A DNA stretch of 64,000 nt from Flagellimonas spongiicola (GTDB lineage Bacteria; Bacteroidota; Bacteroidia; Flavobacteriales; Flavobacteriaceae). Shown here piece after piece: positions 37,351-46,058 of the stretch (position 1 is the first letter of the stretch; each line of letters begins with the position of its first letter). Made by a program: the position numbers and the translations under genes. The notes beneath the pieces were generated by a model. The model saw only the letters and a list, made by a program, of their open reading frames with translations, searched no databases and was not told the DNA's origin. The DNA lies in NCBI RefSeq assembly GCF_023502425.1, contig NZ_JAMFMA010000002.1, forward strand, positions 62,001 through 126,000, written 5' to 3'.

Positions 37351-38736
37351 ATGAAAAAAGGAACGCAGCACAAAGCTTTTTGCACATATATAAATCGATT
37401 GATGTTTGAATATAACCGATGTGTCCAGCTTATTATACTCTTATTGTTCTGGAGTAATCTGTTGTATGGTCAGCATATTCAACATATTGATGCTACCGAA
37501 AAAACTGAAGAACGCCCAATTCTGACCGGGTTAAAGGGGATTAAACTAGGTGAATACACCACACTATCCATTGGGGGTGACTACCGTTTCCAAGCAGAAT
37601 CATTCATTAATGAGGAATTTGGCTCCCATGATGGACAAGATAATGCTTGGCTACTTAATCGCATTATGCTAAATGCAGACTGGAATTTTGGTGAAAACCT
37701 AAATGCCTTTGTTGAGCTTTCCTCAAGCACAGTGATTGGAAAAGAAGATTTAACCGCAGTGGATAAAGACGTACTTGCCTTCAACCAAATCTTTGCCCAA
37801 TACAAATTCATGCCCGAACTCCAAATGATGGTTGGCAGGAAGAACTTGAGTTATGGCTCTGGAAGATTAGTGGACATCCGCAACCTCCCAAATGTGAGGA
37901 GATCATTTGACCTTCTACAACTAAAATTCATAAAAAATACACTTGAAGCAGATATTTTCATAGCCTCCATAGTTCGAAATGAAGTAGGTGTTCTAGACAA
38001 TGACTTTTTCGAATTCAAGGAGTCTTTTTATGGTTTTCATTTTTCCGATTACATCTCTGGTTTAATCAATTTAGATGTGTACTATTTCTTCCAGAAGCAG
38101 AATGATGTAGTTTATAACAACATTACGGGAAATGAACGGAGAAGCGCTGTGGGCATTCACCATTACGGAACTTTGAAAGGTTGGAGTTACAACAATGAAA
38201 TAATCCACCAATTTGGAAGCTTTGAGGATTCCAGAATTTCAGCATTGGCCTATTATTTTCAAGTCGAGTATGCATTTCAAAATACGCCAAACAACCTAAA
38301 AACAGGATTGAAATTTGAAGTCATTGATGGGGATGACGACCCGGAAGACAATAAGGTTGGAAATTTTGATGCCTTCTACCCTAAGGGAGCTTATTTTGGA
38401 CGTGTAGCACGTTTTGGACCATCAAATCTTATCGACATCCATCCTTATATCAATTTTAAAAGGGGCCGTTTCTTTTATGAATTTGACATCGACTTTTTTT
38501 GGCGTGAATCTACAAAGGATGGGGTTTACAATCCCGCCCTGCAACTAGAGTATCCCTCTTTAAACAACCAGCCCTATATAGGTACACAACTCGGTACTTT
38601 CACAAGTTATGAGTTGAATGAATATGTGAGTTTGGAACTGGAAACCAATTTTATATTTCCAGGTTCCTTTCTGAAGCAAAGTGGTTTAACAAACAGTCTG
38701 TTTCACTTTGTTTTTACCACTGAGTTTAAGTTTTGA
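37351..38736 (+). CDS. Outer-membrane porin of the alginate-export (AlgE-like) family
   Basis: 461 residues. After a signal sequence (either from 37351 or from the ATG at 37402, MFEYNRCVQLIILLLFW) comes a beta-barrel pattern: LSIGGDYRFQAESF, LLNRIMLNADWNFGENLNAFVEL, MVGRKNLSYGSGRLVDIRNLPNVRRSFD, ending FVFTTEFKF with the terminal Phe of outer-membrane proteins. This matches the Pfam alginate_exp family, many of which are general or anion-specific channels. No other alginate gene lies next to it, so an alginate role should not be assumed. Cotranscribed with the PAP2 gene. Confidence 0.82.
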   Translation: MKKGTQHKAFCTYINRLMFEYNRCVQLIILLLFWSNLLYGQHIQHIDATEKTEERPILTGLKGIKLGEYTTLSIGGDYRFQAESFINEEFGSHDGQDNAWLLNRIMLNADWNFGENLNAFVELSSSTVIGKEDLTAVDKDVLAFNQIFAQYKFMPELQMMVGRKNLSYGSGRLVDIRNLPNVRRSFDLLQLKFIKNTLEADIFIASIVRNEVGVLDNDFFEFKESFYGFHFSDYISGLINLDVYYFFQKQNDVVYNNITGNERRSAVGIHHYGTLKGWSYNNEIIHQFGSFEDSRISALAYYFQVEYAFQNTPNNLKTGLKFEVIDGDDDPEDNKVGNFDAFYPKGAYFGRVARFGPSNLIDIHPYINFKRGRFFYEFDIDFFWRESTKDGVYNPALQLEYPSLNNQPYIGTQLGTFTSYELNEYVSLELETNFIFPGSFLKQSGLTNSLFHFVFTTEFKF

Positions 38737-38774
38737 AGAGAATTTAATAATCAATCATCAAAAAACACAATCCA

Positions 38775-39122
38775 ATGATTAAGAATATACTCTCAAATAA
38801 ATGCCCCAACTGCCGCACAGGTAAAATCTACAAACAGAAAAATTTTTTGGAGAACTGGCATAAACCGCAAATGCATAAAAGTTGTACCCATTGCGGTTAT
38901 GTATTTGAAAAAGAGCCAGGCTTCTTTTTTGGCGCCATGTATGTCAGTTATGCAATAGGAATCATAGAAGCTATTATGGTTGTTTTTGCCGGTACCTTTT
39001 ATTATGAAAACATCTTCAATTACCAAATTTTCATTTGGATTGCGGTTGTTTTAATATCGCTCTCCTCTTTCAATATGCGCATTTCAAGGATCATATGGAT
39101 CTATCTATTGAAAGACATCTAG
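38775..39122 (+). CDS. DUF983 zinc-ribbon membrane protein
   Basis: 115 residues. Two Cys pairs (CPNCRTG at residues 9-12 and CTHCGY near 37-40) form a zinc ribbon, followed by EKEPGFFFGAMYVSYAIG and two hydrophobic helices. This is the typical DUF983 layout in Bacteroidota. Function unknown. Confidence 0.88.
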   Translation: MIKNILSNKCPNCRTGKIYKQKNFLENWHKPQMHKSCTHCGYVFEKEPGFFFGAMYVSYAIGIIEAIMVVFAGTFYYENIFNYQIFIWIAVVLISLSSFNMRISRIIWIYLLKDI

Positions 39123-39176
39123 TCTTAACGGAAAACATTAATTATTTATAAACAAAGTCAATTTAATATCAGTAAA

Positions 39177-39746
39177 ATGGAAACATTGCAAAATGTAGAA
39201 TTCAAAATCAGAACTATCGAAGATGCCCCAGAGGCATCAAAATCCATACTAACAGCTGCTAAATCAGCCTATGGATTTGACGCAAATTTGTTGGGTTTGA
39301 TGGCAAATCACCCAGCATTACTTTACGCCTACTGGGAAGGTGATAAATTTTTAACCAAAAACAGCGTGCTTACGGCAAAAGAAAGGCAGATTGCATTTTT
39401 GGCATCGAGCTATGAAAACAATTGCCGATATTGCATGGCTGCCCATTCCAGTATTGCACAAATGCATAGGGTTTCTCAAGAAAACATAGATGCTTTGCGT
39501 GAAGGACGGGAATTGCCAGATAAAAAACTGAATGCTCTGAGTGAATATGTCAAAGCGACAACGACCAAAAGAGGTCAAGTAAGCAATGAAGACATCAATA
39601 AGTTTTTAAACGCTGGCTATCCAAAAGAGGCAATGCTAGAAGTAATTACCATTGTAGGCTTCAAAGTAATGACCAATTATATGGACCATTTAGCCCAAAC
39701 TCCAGTGGACGTACCTTTTCAGGCCAATTTATGGGAAGTTAAATAA
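39177..39746 (+). CDS. Carboxymuconolactone decarboxylase/AhpD-like protein
   Basis: 189 residues with the AhpD core: AKERQIAFLASSYENNCRYCMAAHS, where Cys83, Cys86 and His90 form the redox site. AhpD-like proteins reduce peroxides or serve peroxiredoxin systems; related proteins accompany isochorismatase-type hydrolases and RclA-like flavoproteins in some oxidant-response loci. It is the last gene before the right end of the putative island. Confidence 0.9.
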   Translation: METLQNVEFKIRTIEDAPEASKSILTAAKSAYGFDANLLGLMANHPALLYAYWEGDKFLTKNSVLTAKERQIAFLASSYENNCRYCMAAHSSIAQMHRVSQENIDALREGRELPDKKLNALSEYVKATTTKRGQVSNEDINKFLNAGYPKEAMLEVITIVGFKVMTNYMDHLAQTPVDVPFQANLWEVK

Positions 39747-39789
39747 AAGTATCAAGCTAAATCAAATGATTATATTTGTCATGAAAATC

Positions 39790-39851
39790 GTACACGATAC
39801 CGTACACGTTTTTGTACAAAATTGAGCCGGGAAATCTTGAATAGTGTGTAC
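39790..39851. repeat. Iterated GTACA boxes beside the right att-like repeat
   Basis: GTACA occurs at 39790, 39802 and 39814, exactly 12 bp apart; an inverted GTGTAC is at 39846-39851, 10 bp from the 77-bp repeat. A TATATTTG box (39771-39778) precedes them. The arrangement looks like recombinase arm sites. Confidence 0.5.
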
Positions 39852-39860
39852 TTTTTGGAA

Positions 39861-39937
39861 CTCATAACCCGAAGGTCACAGGTTCGAGTCCTGTTCCCGC
39901 TACAAAGAAAAAGGATCACTTAAAGTGATCCTTTTTT
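39861..39937 (+). repeat. Right copy of 77-bp direct repeat (3' fragment of tRNA-fMet plus terminator)
   Basis: Matches 17935-18011 with one mismatch at 39922. The tRNA 5' half is absent, so this is not a working tRNA gene. It would be the displaced chromosomal 3' end after integration. Confidence 0.9.
39906..39937. terminator. Bidirectional terminator in the right repeat copy
   Basis: GGATCACTT / AAGTGATCC hairpin flanked by an A tract and T6. On the minus strand it is followed by T5 and lies 18 bp after the stop of the Nramp-like gene, so it probably ends the alginate catabolic operon. Confidence 0.8.
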
Positions 39938-39954
39938 GTTTCCAAAACTTCCTG

Positions 39955-41229
39955 TTAAAAATACTGGAATAAAGCAGTAGCGCCGTTGAATGAAATCACA
40001 ACTGAAAAAAACAATGCTGCTATCAATCCAATATTTATTATCAGCTTAGTTCTATATACTTTCTTAAATTTTTTTTGATTTACCAAAATGAGTATCCCCA
40101 ATATGACTAACGGCAATACAAAGACATTGAAAACTTGGGAAACAATCTGCATTTCAATAGGGTTGGCTCCAAAAACCGGGACGATCAAGGCAAATAGACA
40201 AGCAAAAGCAGTTATTAACTTAAACTGTTTAGAATTGGTATCCAAGTTACCTGATTGAAAATCAGATATTAATATTGGTGCTATCAATAGACAAGGGAAT
40301 ATGGAGGACAAACCTGCACTCAAAGTTCCAAAAAAGAACAAGGTCAATGCAAATTTTCCTGCAACAGGCTCAAGTGTTCCTACCATATCAAGAACTTTGG
40401 ATACTGGCTGTCCCTGATGAAATAGCGCTCCGCTAGCCACTGCCATAACTGCTCCACTGATTAAGAAAACAAGACAGGCAGCTATTATTGCATCTTTTTT
40501 TTGCTGCTTCAAATTTTTGTCGGTCCATCCTTTACCTTTAACAAACAAAGGCCTAGACAAAAACGTAGCTGCTGCCATTGTTGTACCCACAAATGCCGCT
40601 ACCATCATTTTACCCCCTTTAACTTCTGGTACTGAAGGTACTAAGCCCTGAAGTACTTCCGTTGGCTGCGGGTAGACAAACAACAAGGAAATTAGAAATG
40701 AAAAACCCATTACAGCAACGAAAACAACAAGTATCTTTTCAAAAAAACTATACTTGCCTACGAGGAGCAAGGCATACATCAATACAATGATAAGAATTGC
40801 AATTATCAAAACTGATTCATATTGATAATCCGTGAGACCAGGAACATAAATTCGAATGATTTCAAAGATGATGTTTGCAGAAATCCCCAAAATACCCATT
40901 AAGGAGTTCCATTGTCCAAATGAAACACCAATAATTATCAGAATTGCAATCCATTTGCCCCATTTAAGATGCTTTTTAAAAGCGAAAAGGGCAGTCTCAT
41001 TAGTGAGTAAAGCATAATTTCCATAAACGAACATTAGAAGTCCAGAAAAAATGCAGCTTAGTAACAAAACCCAAAGCAGTTGCATGCCATAGGTACTCCC
41101 GGCAACAATCATCGAAGTAACACTCCCTGTTCCGATAGTATATCCAATTGCAAATATTCCAGGTCCAAACGCTAAAAGGATTGCAATAAGCTTTTTTATG
41201 AACGGTAATCCGTGAATCCTAGACTCCAA
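39955..41229 (-). CDS. Nramp-fold transporter lacking the metal-binding motifs
   Basis: 424 residues, about 11 membrane segments in the Nramp pattern. TM1 keeps GPGIFAIGYTIGTGS but the metal-binding DPGN is GTGS (residues 33-36), and the TM6 MPH motif is replaced (GTTMAAATFLSRPLFV). Divalent-metal transport as in true Nramp proteins is thus unlikely. The TTG start is 5 bp after the kdgA stop, placing it as last gene of the uronate catabolic operon; a role in moving a uronate, keto-acid or magnesium is possible. Confidence 0.82.
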   Translation of the reverse strand: MESRIHGLPFIKKLIAILLAFGPGIFAIGYTIGTGSVTSMIVAGSTYGMQLLWVLLLSCIFSGLLMFVYGNYALLTNETALFAFKKHLKWGKWIAILIIIGVSFGQWNSLMGILGISANIIFEIIRIYVPGLTDYQYESVLIIAILIIVLMYALLLVGKYSFFEKILVVFVAVMGFSFLISLLFVYPQPTEVLQGLVPSVPEVKGGKMMVAAFVGTTMAAATFLSRPLFVKGKGWTDKNLKQQKKDAIIAACLVFLISGAVMAVASGALFHQGQPVSKVLDMVGTLEPVAGKFALTLFFFGTLSAGLSSIFPCLLIAPILISDFQSGNLDTNSKQFKLITAFACLFALIVPVFGANPIEMQIVSQVFNVFVLPLVILGILILVNQKKFKKVYRTKLIINIGLIAALFFSVVISFNGATALFQYF

Positions 41230-41233
41230 CTAA

Positions 41234-41902
41234 TTAAATCTTAACTTTTTTGATTGTTTCTATAGCATTCTTAACCCTTAACTCCAAGCCTTGAAAATCC
41301 TTACTATCCAAAATCTCCTTACTAATTAGTTTAGATCCCATTCCCACACATGTTACCCCAGCGTCAAACCAAGCTTTGAGATTTGCTTCATCCGTACTGA
41401 CACCACCTGTTGGCATAATGGAACTCCAAGGTTGTGGACCTCTTATGGCCTTGACAAAACCAGGACCATAAGTGGCTCCAGGAAATAACTTTATGATTTC
41501 ACAGCCCAGTTCTTCTGCTTTGTTTATTTCGGACAGGGATCCACAACCAGGTGACCATAAAACCTTTCTACGGTTACAAACCTTCGCAATGTCTTCTCGC
41601 AAAGAAGGGGTCACCACAAAATTAGCTCCCATTTGCATATATAATGAAGCCGCCGCTGCATCCGTAATTGACCCTACACCTAAAATCAGTTCTGGTAATT
41701 CTGCTTGGGCGTATTTACCGAGTTCCTGAAAAACCTCATGAGCGAAATCTCCTCTAGCCGTAAACTCCAGCAAACGTGCTCCACCTTTGTAACAAGCAGT
41801 CAAAACGTTTTTTCCCAATTCGATGTCTTGATGGTAAAAAAGAGGCACTAAACCTGTCCTTTTCATGGTCTCTGCCACCTCTATCCTTGAAAACTGTGCC
41901 AT
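41234..41902 (-). CDS. kdgA: 2-dehydro-3-deoxy-6-phosphogluconate (KDPG) aldolase
   Basis: 222 residues of the class I KDPG/KHG aldolase family. The catalytic Glu is in LLEFTARG, the Schiff-base Lys in EIIKLFPGATYGPGFVKAIRGPQPW, and the phosphate site is PTGGVS. It splits KDPG into pyruvate and glyceraldehyde-3-phosphate, the last step of alginate monomer breakdown. It follows kdgK by 7 bp. Confidence 0.95.
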   Translation of the reverse strand: MAQFSRIEVAETMKRTGLVPLFYHQDIELGKNVLTACYKGGARLLEFTARGDFAHEVFQELGKYAQAELPELILGVGSITDAAAASLYMQMGANFVVTPSLREDIAKVCNRRKVLWSPGCGSLSEINKAEELGCEIIKLFPGATYGPGFVKAIRGPQPWSSIMPTGGVSTDEANLKAWFDAGVTCVGMGSKLISKEILDSKDFQGLELRVKNAIETIKKVKI

Positions 41903-41909
41903 AATAAAA

Positions 41910-42956
41910 TTATCTTGCTACCCTTCCGGAAGCATCCCCACTCATTAACTTTTCCACTTCTTGAACTGTTGCTAAATTAGCATCACCTTTAATGGTATGT
42001 TTAAGACAGGATGCCGCAACTGCAAAATTCAAAGCATTTTGGTCATCATCAGGATACTTTAGCAGTCCATAAATAAGGCCACCCATAAAAGAATCTCCTC
42101 CTCCAACTCGATCTACGATATGGGTGATTTGATATTCAGGGGATTTATACATTTTGTTTCCATCATAAAGTACGCCTGCCCAGGTGTTATGGGAAGCAGA
42201 TAAGGACCCTCGCAATGTCGTAATTACTTTTTTGGCGCGTGGAAACCGTTTCATCATTTGCTCGCAGACAGATAAAAACGCCTCTGCTTTGACATGCTCT
42301 CCTTGAGTTGTAATATCCAACCCTTCTGGTTTAATCCCGAAATGTTTTTCAGCATCTTCCTCATTGCCTAATACAATGTCGCAGTAGGAAGTTAATTCGG
42401 ACATGATATTTTCTCTTTCTGCATCATCACAATACTTCCAAAGTTTAGCGCGATAGTTCAAATCTGTCGATATCGTAACATCCATATCACTTGCTACACG
42501 CACTGCTTCCAAACAAGCATCTGCTGCGCCTCTTGATATTGCAGGAGTTATTCCTGTCCAATGGAACCATTCCACATTCTTAAATACAGATTTCCAATCG
42601 ATCATTCCTTGCTCGATCTCTGCCATGGCAGAATGTGCGCGATCATAGACCACTTTACTGCCTCTACTGACTGCACCCGTCTCCAAGAAATAAATCCCTA
42701 AACGATCACCACCAAAAATAATCTGGCCAGTACCAACTCCTCGTTTACGCATCTCCATCAACGCGCATTGACCAATATCGTTATTTGGAAGTCTCGTCAC
42801 AAAGTCAACGGGAACACCATAGTTGGCTAAAGAAACGGCTACATTGGATTCACCACCTCCATAAATAATATCAAAATTATTGGCCTGTGAGAACCTCAAA
42901 AACTCTTGAGGCGCCAAACGAAGCATTATTTCTCCAAACGTAACTACCTTTTTCAT
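41910..42956 (-). CDS. kdgK: 2-dehydro-3-deoxygluconate (KDG) kinase
   Basis: 348 residues of the PfkB family: start VTFGEIMLRLAP, IYGGGESNVAVSLANYG, and the catalytic/anion-hole motif VGGGDSFMGGL, where the usual GAGD is GGGD with the Asp base kept. It makes KDPG from KDG with ATP. Position next to KDPG aldolase and the SDR genes fixes its role in uronate degradation. Confidence 0.95.
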   Translation of the reverse strand: MKKVVTFGEIMLRLAPQEFLRFSQANNFDIIYGGGESNVAVSLANYGVPVDFVTRLPNNDIGQCALMEMRKRGVGTGQIIFGGDRLGIYFLETGAVSRGSKVVYDRAHSAMAEIEQGMIDWKSVFKNVEWFHWTGITPAISRGAADACLEAVRVASDMDVTISTDLNYRAKLWKYCDDAERENIMSELTSYCDIVLGNEEDAEKHFGIKPEGLDITTQGEHVKAEAFLSVCEQMMKRFPRAKKVITTLRGSLSASHNTWAGVLYDGNKMYKSPEYQITHIVDRVGGGDSFMGGLIYGLLKYPDDDQNALNFAVAASCLKHTIKGDANLATVQEVEKLMSGDASGRVAR

Positions 42957-42987
42957 TTTAAATCCTTTATTTGGTTGATTATTGTGC

Positions 42988-43740
42988 TCAGCTGAACGCT
43001 AAACCTCCATTAATATCAATGTTATTACCAGTAACAAAAGAAGATTCATCAGATGCCAAATATGCTACTAGATCTGCAACTTCCTTTGCGGATCCTTCTC
43101 TTCTTAATGGCGTACTTGACGCTACTCTTTCCCTAACATCGTCTTTTGTGAAATCATCGTGAAACTTAGTCGCGATCATACCTGGACAAACCGCGTTTAT
43201 TCGTATTCCTTCTGGACCAAATTCCTTGGCCCAGTTTCTGGTCAAAGTCATTACTGCCCCCTTGGAAGATGCATAAAGTGCAGAGCCTGGCCCACCGCCA
43301 TCTCGTCCTGCTTGAGACGCAAAGTTCACAATTGATGCTCCTTTGGACATCAAAGGTTTGAAAGCCTGTGTTACGAAGACGGTTCCTTTGAAATTGACAT
43401 CCATTACCAACTTATAGAAATCCTCATCTAATTCTGATATTGTTTTTCTAGCAAAAAGACCTCCAGCGACATTTACCAAAATATCCACTTTTTCGCCAAA
43501 AGCTTCTTTTGTTTTATCTACCAAATTATCAATATCATGTTGATTGGTAACATCGCCATAAACGGCAATTGCAGTACCTCCCACTTCTTCGATTGTAGCC
43601 AATGTAGCTTGACTGTCAGCTTCGGAATCAAAAAAATTCACCACAACATTAGCTCCTTCTTTAGCAAGTTTTATACAAACTTCCCTTCCAATATCCCTGG
43701 CACCGCCTGTAACAACAGCAACTTTACCTTTTAAATTCAT
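42988..43740 (-). CDS. SDR oxidoreductase, probable DEHU reductase
   Basis: 250 residues of the classical short-chain dehydrogenase family: cofactor site TGGARDIGRE, NVAGG, catalytic Ser of FASQAGRDGG, and YxxxK in YASSKGAV. In flavobacterial alginate loci an SDR in this position reduces 4-deoxy-L-erythro-5-hexoseulose uronate (DEHU) to KDG with NAD(P)H. This gene, directly before kdgK, is the first candidate; the next gene is a second SDR. Confidence 0.85.
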   Translation of the reverse strand: MNLKGKVAVVTGGARDIGREVCIKLAKEGANVVVNFFDSEADSQATLATIEEVGGTAIAVYGDVTNQHDIDNLVDKTKEAFGEKVDILVNVAGGLFARKTISELDEDFYKLVMDVNFKGTVFVTQAFKPLMSKGASIVNFASQAGRDGGGPGSALYASSKGAVMTLTRNWAKEFGPEGIRINAVCPGMIATKFHDDFTKDDVRERVASSTPLRREGSAKEVADLVAYLASDESSFVTGNNIDINGGLAFS

Positions 43741-43780
43741 TTGAACTGTTTTATGATTCGATTTAATTCGTATTTTATTT

Positions 43781-44542
43781 TTAAATACCTAAAGCTTGAC
43801 CTCCTCCAATTTGAATGGTTTCAGCAGTTATGAATGATGCGCCATCCCCTGCCAAAAAAGAGACCACCGAAGCCACTTCTTCAGGTTGTCCAAGTCTTCC
43901 CAATAAGATGTTGTTTTTCCAAGACGCAAATACTTCAGGTTTGGTCGATTTAATTTGTGCGTGAAAAGGGGTGTCAATAGTTCCAGGTGAAACCGCATTT
44001 ACCCTAATCCCATATTCTGCAAGATCTTTTGCCAAAGCTCTTGTTATGGCATGTACGCCAGCTTTTGACGTACCATAGACGCCAGCTCCTGGTCCACCGG
44101 CGTTCCATCCCGCATTGGATGCGTAATTAATTATCGTTGCATTTTCTCCTTTTTTCAAATAGGGAATGGCTGCTCTGGAAGCAAAGAAAACGGAGTCCAG
44201 GTTCAATGCCATCACGAACCGGTAAAAATCCGTAGTCATATCCTCAAATCTAGATCTGCCACCCAAACCACCTGCATTGTTTACTAATACATCGATTCTA
44301 CCGTATTTTTCTCCTATTTTAGTAATTGCTGAGGTCACTGCATTTTCATCAGTAACATCAAAGCCATAATATTCAGCAGTTATTCCTTCTTTTTCCAACT
44401 CTTTAACCCGTTGACCACCTGCAGCATCCTCTATTCCATTTAAAATAACCACGTATCCATCTTTGCCAAGTCTTTTTGCAACCGCAAAGCCAATACCGCC
44501 TGTTGCACCAGTAATGATCGCTACTTTTTTATCTGTACTCAT
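43781..44542 (-). CDS. SDR oxidoreductase (second in alginate operon)
   Basis: 253 residues: TGATGGIGFAVA, NNAGG, catalytic Ser in YASNAGWNAGG, YGTSKAGVH. It shares the GGPG(S/A) loop with the neighbouring SDR and is a diverged paralogue. It may reduce another epimer or keto form of the uronate, or be the true DEHU reductase. Confidence 0.85.
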   Translation of the reverse strand: MSTDKKVAIITGATGGIGFAVAKRLGKDGYVVILNGIEDAAGGQRVKELEKEGITAEYYGFDVTDENAVTSAITKIGEKYGRIDVLVNNAGGLGGRSRFEDMTTDFYRFVMALNLDSVFFASRAAIPYLKKGENATIINYASNAGWNAGGPGAGVYGTSKAGVHAITRALAKDLAEYGIRVNAVSPGTIDTPFHAQIKSTKPEVFASWKNNILLGRLGQPEEVASVVSFLAGDGASFITAETIQIGGGQALGI

Positions 44543-44560
44543 TTGATTTTTTTGATTTTA

Positions 44561-45838
44561 TTAGGCCGTTTCAATTTCGACCGGTTTTATTTTTTTTATT
44601 AAGACATAAATCGATAATACTGCTAAGGGCGCCAACACAGCAATTACAATAAATGCTGGGGTATAGGAAACCGTAGTGATTTTTGGAATCAACCAGTTCA
44701 TGATGATCACGGATATGGCCGCAATCGTACCAGCTAACCCAGCCAAGGTGCCTACGGAAGGACCTTTTAACAAATCACTGGATAGTGTCTGTATATTTCC
44801 AATTGCAAATTGAAATCCAAACAATACTATAGCAACGATGTAAATAAAAGTCATTGGGTTATTCCCTTTTACCAAGAAAATTATCCCCAATAAACCCAAG
44901 AATATTAACGTCCCACCAATTAAAATGGATAGCTTTCTCGAGTAATCGACAGAGTATTTTTCCATTAACTTTCCGCAGAACCATCCGCCTAGAATGCTAC
45001 CTGCCATACCACCTAAATAAGAAATCCATATCGTGGATCCAATTTCTTCAATACTGAAACCAAACTTGGAATTTAGATAAAGTGGCATCCACCCTACAAA
45101 GAGCCACCAAATAGGTTCTATGAAGAATCTAGATACCAAAACCCCCCAAGACTCCTTAAAACTCAATATTTCCAATAGTGTCAAGCCTTTATCCTTTTTA
45201 TCCTCGGCAACCGGTACAATCCGATCCGAAAGAATCAATTCTCTTTCATTTTCGGTAAGCCAAGGGTGATTTTCAGGCTTGGCCTTGTTGACAAACAGCC
45301 ATGGAAAAATCCATACAAAACCCAACAATCCTAATATGATAAAGGTAGTGCGCCAACCAAATTGTGCATACAGAAATGCTATTAAGGCTGGTGCAATTAC
45401 ACTGCCCAAAGATGCCCCGGCATTGAAAATGCCTTGCGCAATAGCTCGTTCCTTAATAGGGAACCATTCACCATTACTTTTAACTGCACCGGGCCAATTT
45501 CCAGCCTCACCTAGTCCCAACATCGCCCTCACAAGCGATAATGACAGTAATCCCTTAGCAAATGCGTGGAAGATTGCCGCAGTGGACCACAATACAATTG
45601 AAAAAACAAACCCCAATCTTGTACCAATTTTATCATATAGTTTGCCGGACAAGAACTTGCCAAGGGCGTAGGTAATCATGAAAACATTAAGCATTACGGC
45701 ATAGTCAGATTCGTCCATGCCGAGATCTTTTCCCATTTCTGGCCACATGACACCAAATGCTGTTCTGTCAATATAGTTGATTACCGTTGCTACGCAGATC
45801 AAGGCAATAACCCACCATCGTAAACCTTTTAATTTCAT
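44561..45838 (-). CDS. MFS hexuronate/galactonate-type transporter
   Basis: 425 residues, 12 hydrophobic segments, of the anion:cation symporter (ExuT/DgoT) family. Signatures: RWWVIALICVATVINYIDRTAFGVMWPEMG, LYDKIGTR, GLGEAGNWPGAVKSNGEWFP and RAIAQGIFNAGASLGS. It should carry unsaturated uronate or its keto form across the inner membrane. First gene of the SDR-SDR-kdgK-kdgA operon. Confidence 0.92.
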   Translation of the reverse strand: MKLKGLRWWVIALICVATVINYIDRTAFGVMWPEMGKDLGMDESDYAVMLNVFMITYALGKFLSGKLYDKIGTRLGFVFSIVLWSTAAIFHAFAKGLLSLSLVRAMLGLGEAGNWPGAVKSNGEWFPIKERAIAQGIFNAGASLGSVIAPALIAFLYAQFGWRTTFIILGLLGFVWIFPWLFVNKAKPENHPWLTENERELILSDRIVPVAEDKKDKGLTLLEILSFKESWGVLVSRFFIEPIWWLFVGWMPLYLNSKFGFSIEEIGSTIWISYLGGMAGSILGGWFCGKLMEKYSVDYSRKLSILIGGTLIFLGLLGIIFLVKGNNPMTFIYIVAIVLFGFQFAIGNIQTLSSDLLKGPSVGTLAGLAGTIAAISVIIMNWLIPKITTVSYTPAFIVIAVLAPLAVLSIYVLIKKIKPVEIETA

Positions 45839-46058
45839 GCTTTTGTTTTTATAGGTTAGACATATGTTTCCTTTTTGGATATTGATTGATTCCCATCAAA
45901 CCCATCTAAAAACATCCGTTAAAACTTAACCTTGGTCTAAGGTCTCTGTAGAATTATAAGACCCGATCCCGTGTTTTATTTTATAGTCTTCCCCCCAATT
46001 ATTATTGATCTTATCAGAATAAAAGCGTGCATTCTTATTCTAATCTTTTGAACATTGT

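Noticed and set aside
37351..38736. Alginate-export porin as part of the alginate locus
   Set aside because: It lies inside the putative island, in a PAP2 operon, without operator sites, and family members are often general channels.
39861..39937. A second tRNA-fMet gene
   Set aside because: Only the sequence from the anticodon loop onward is present; the acceptor 5' strand and D arm are missing, so it cannot fold as a tRNA.
45932..45943. An eighth operator before the MFS gene (TTGGTCTAAGGT)
   Set aside because: Only the left half matches, and there is no tandem partner 13 bp away or clear -7 box.
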